Assembly: GCA_016929175.1 (NCBI GenBank)
Contig: JAFGJI010000292.1
Coordinates: forward strand, 1-8,458
DNA: 8,458 bases
DNA from: Thermoplasmatota archaeon
Lineage (GTDB): Archaea; Thermoplasmatota; Penumbrarchaeia; Penumbrarchaeales; Penumbrarchaeaceae
Direction: 5' to 3'
Shown: positions 6,755 to 8,458 of the stretch, one piece after another
Numbering within the stretch: the stretch's first letter is position 1
How the letters are laid out: every line of letters begins with the position of its first letter
Notes under the pieces: model-generated
Told to the model about the DNA's origin: nothing
What the model saw: the letters and a program-made list of their open reading frames with translations, nothing else
Database searches by the model: none
Position numbers and translations under genes: made by a program

Positions 6755-8458
6755 TCAACCGAAAATTGATGCCAGTGCCGACCCCTCGACTGCCATCACA
6801 TACAAAAGCTGGCCGGTGTTCGTGTCCACGGACGAGGTGAAGGTGGACCCTCCGCTCCAGACCTGCTCCTTCTGCAGGCTCCAGGCATTGTCGGATGTGG
6901 GCGTCTGTATACCGGTCAGCTGCTGCATCAGAACGAGGCCCTGAGCGTTCTGCTCGTTGAAGCCCACGATGCTGTAGGCGTACCATACATCATCAACAAG
7001 CTGATTGCCTTCGAAGACCTCCGATTTTACATCATCATCGATGCGGAAGATCCTCTCCGAATCCGTGAGTGTGGTCATCTTGGTGTTAAGATCGATGTTG
7101 TCCCCGTTGACCCCGCCTCTTCTTCGTCCGAAATGGTCTTGACCTTCATCACCGGCGATGAACGTGGATATCTTGATGTCCCCCGTTATTGGTTCATCGT
7201 ATGACCTTGCCACGAGGATCGTGTACCTCCACTCGGGCCATTCATCGTTCTCCTCGCGATAATCCCACATCTCGCTTCCTTTGTAAACGTAGGAGAAAGT
7301 GAGATTCCACCAGTAGGTGCGGTTCCTCTCGAAACGGTCCTCGTAGGACTTGTTCCACACGGCGCTTTCGGCAACGACCAGTCCCTTGCTGTCATATTCT
7401 TCCAGGAAATCCCGGAGCTCCTGTGAATTGTCAATTGCGTGGTCCACGGCCTCGTTGAGTGAAAAGGCCCCGAACGAGGACCTGCCGACATCCGACCCGT
7501 CCGCCGGAACGTACTTCCACTCATCGAACTCCCCGGCTGGATGGAGCTGCGGGTATTCTGTGTGACCGCTCGGGTCCCCCCAAGGGATCGATATCTCGCC
7601 CCTCTTCAACGACCCCGTCTCGTTCTTCAGCTGCTGCCTGGTCTCCAGGAATATGTAGAAACTTTCCTCCTCACCGTAATAGCTGGTGTTCGTCCTTGTG
7701 AAACCCCTGATGGGGAAGGGATAATCGTTGGAAATGAAGAACTGCCTGTTGAAGAAAACGAAACCCCAGATGTCGCTGGTGACGTTGATCTTGAAGGTGT
7801 CGTGTCCAAGGAGCTTGTATGCACCCTCGACAGTCCAGTTGTATTCCCGGCTCTCCTCACCATAGACCGGCTCTCCCTCGAAGATCCCCCTGGAGTTCAG
7901 CGTCAGCAGCTGGTCCATTCCGTAGATCGCTTCGTCCATGGATACGACAGGATCGTCCAAGGGGTCGGGATACGTTTTCAGGTCTATCATGTAGGAGACA
8001 TCGGCCATTGAGGCCCCCTGGCTGCCGAAAATGGACCCCAGGTCCTCGATGGAGATGTCCGCCGTGTTCATGGCCTTGATGGAATGCCTGTCGAAAACGT
8101 TGGTATACTCGGACCTCTGGATCTCGAGGGTACCCGGGATCGTTGCCGTGTCCACATCGCTGCCCTCGATCTTGAGAGCGAATGATGCCCGTGTCTCGTA
8201 GGTCAGCTCCATGGAATCGTGGGTTGTGTGAAAACCGTCCTCCACTTCCTGGATCTCATCGATGTACTGAAGCAGCTCCCCTTCGCCGGTGAAGGTGTAA
8301 CGACCCCATTCCCCCGAGGTGGTGTTCTCCCAGAACATCTGTGCGAAGAGCTCGTAATCGTACCTGGCCTGGTCCCCGATCATCATGGGGGGCACCCGCA
8401 GCATCGTGATGTCCGATCCAACAAGTCCGTCCCCGTTGTCATCAGGTCCGATGCCATC
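6755..8458 (-). CDS. Probable exported protein of unknown function, tandem paralogue of the downstream gene (partial, N-terminus outside window)
   Basis: The visible 567 residues are open to the right edge; the first in-frame ATG (8404) is probably internal because coding-like sequence continues upstream of it. That sequence, DDNGDGLVGSD (visible residues 6-16), resembles an EF-hand/dockerin-type calcium loop (Asp-x-Asn-x-Asp-Gly). There is no transmembrane helix in the visible part. It is rich in aromatic and acidic residues, with several N-x-S/T sites (for example N45, N207, N225, N257, N385), as expected of an extracellular archaeal protein. Residues 329-425 and about 460-560 look like two helix-plus-strand modules: the first has SLNEAVDHAIDNSQELRDFL then a WWNLTFSY strand, and the second ends SSVDTNTGQLLYVMAVEG, a PepSY-like final hairpin. 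The downstream gene repeats this arrangement. It ends at TGA 6755-6757, and both genes are likely one transcript from a promoter outside the window. No specific function can be named. Confidence 0.75.
   Translation of the reverse strand, partial: DGIGPDDNGDGLVGSDITMLRVPPMMIGDQARYDYELFAQMFWENTTSGEWGRYTFTGEGELLQYIDEIQEVEDGFHTTHDSMELTYETRASFALKIEGSDVDTATIPGTLEIQRSEYTNVFDRHSIKAMNTADISIEDLGSIFGSQGASMADVSYMIDLKTYPDPLDDPVVSMDEAIYGMDQLLTLNSRGIFEGEPVYGEESREYNWTVEGAYKLLGHDTFKINVTSDIWGFVFFNRQFFISNDYPFPIRGFTRTNTSYYGEEESFYIFLETRQQLKNETGSLKRGEISIPWGDPSGHTEYPQLHPAGEFDEWKYVPADGSDVGRSSFGAFSLNEAVDHAIDNSQELRDFLEEYDSKGLVVAESAVWNKSYEDRFERNRTYWWNLTFSYVYKGSEMWDYREENDEWPEWRYTILVARSYDEPITGDIKISTFIAGDEGQDHFGRRRGGVNGDNIDLNTKMTTLTDSERIFRIDDDVKSEVFEGNQLVDDVWYAYSIVGFNEQNAQGLVLMQQLTGIQTPTSDNAWSLQKEQVWSGGSTFTSSVDTNTGQLLYVMAVEGSALASIFG

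Noticed and set aside
6732..6986. N-terminal extension of the downstream paralogue to an ATG at 6986
   Set aside because: It would overlap the upstream gene's coding sequence by over 200 bp, gives low-complexity non-homologous sequence, and would bury the hydrophobic anchor internally.
7541..8011. 156-codon plus-strand reading frame antisense to the upstream exported protein
   Set aside because: It lies opposite a long frame continuing to the window edge with sequons and paralogue similarity; no independent support.

Overview
The window looks like a piece of an archaeal chromosome, most likely Euryarchaeota in the broad sense and possibly Thermoplasmatota. The lineage is inferred; no marker gene is present. 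The supporting signs are TATA/BRE-like promoters, including one placed for a leaderless mRNA, heavy use of AGG/AGA for Arg and ATA for Ile in a GC-rich sequence, Shine-Dalgarno sites on internal operon genes, and large exported proteins rich in N-x-S/T sites. I see no insertion sequence, integrase, CRISPR array, tRNA or rRNA.

Layout. (1) Bases 1-1410, minus strand: a two-gene unit with a 191-residue HD-domain phosphohydrolase upstream and an aconitase/isopropylmalate-dehydratase large-subunit homologue downstream. The second gene runs off the left edge. (2) Bases 1411-1778: a divergent intergenic region with TATA-like boxes for both flanking genes. It also holds a compact run of three strong hairpins behind its own TATA-like box, a candidate unannotated structured RNA. 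(3) Bases 1779-5125, plus strand: a large membrane-anchored M14 zinc carboxypeptidase, probably translated from a leaderless mRNA, followed after 26 bp by ribulose-phosphate 3-epimerase (rpe). (4) Bases 5097-8458, minus strand: two adjacent exported or membrane-anchored proteins of unrecognised family. They appear to be diverged tandem paralogues ending in two PepSY-like modules each. The upstream one is cut by the right edge. The downstream one probably starts at a TTG codon, and its 3' end overlaps the 3' end of rpe by 29 bp.

Functionally the window mixes central metabolism (a hydro-lyase large subunit, pentose-phosphate epimerase) with cell-surface proteins (the M14 peptidase and the paralogue pair). 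The items most worth checking are the structured RNA candidate, the dehydratase homologue with Cys where the family normally has a catalytic-site His, its pairing with an HD hydrolase, and the tandem PepSY-like exported proteins. I do not see clear proof of a wholly new system.
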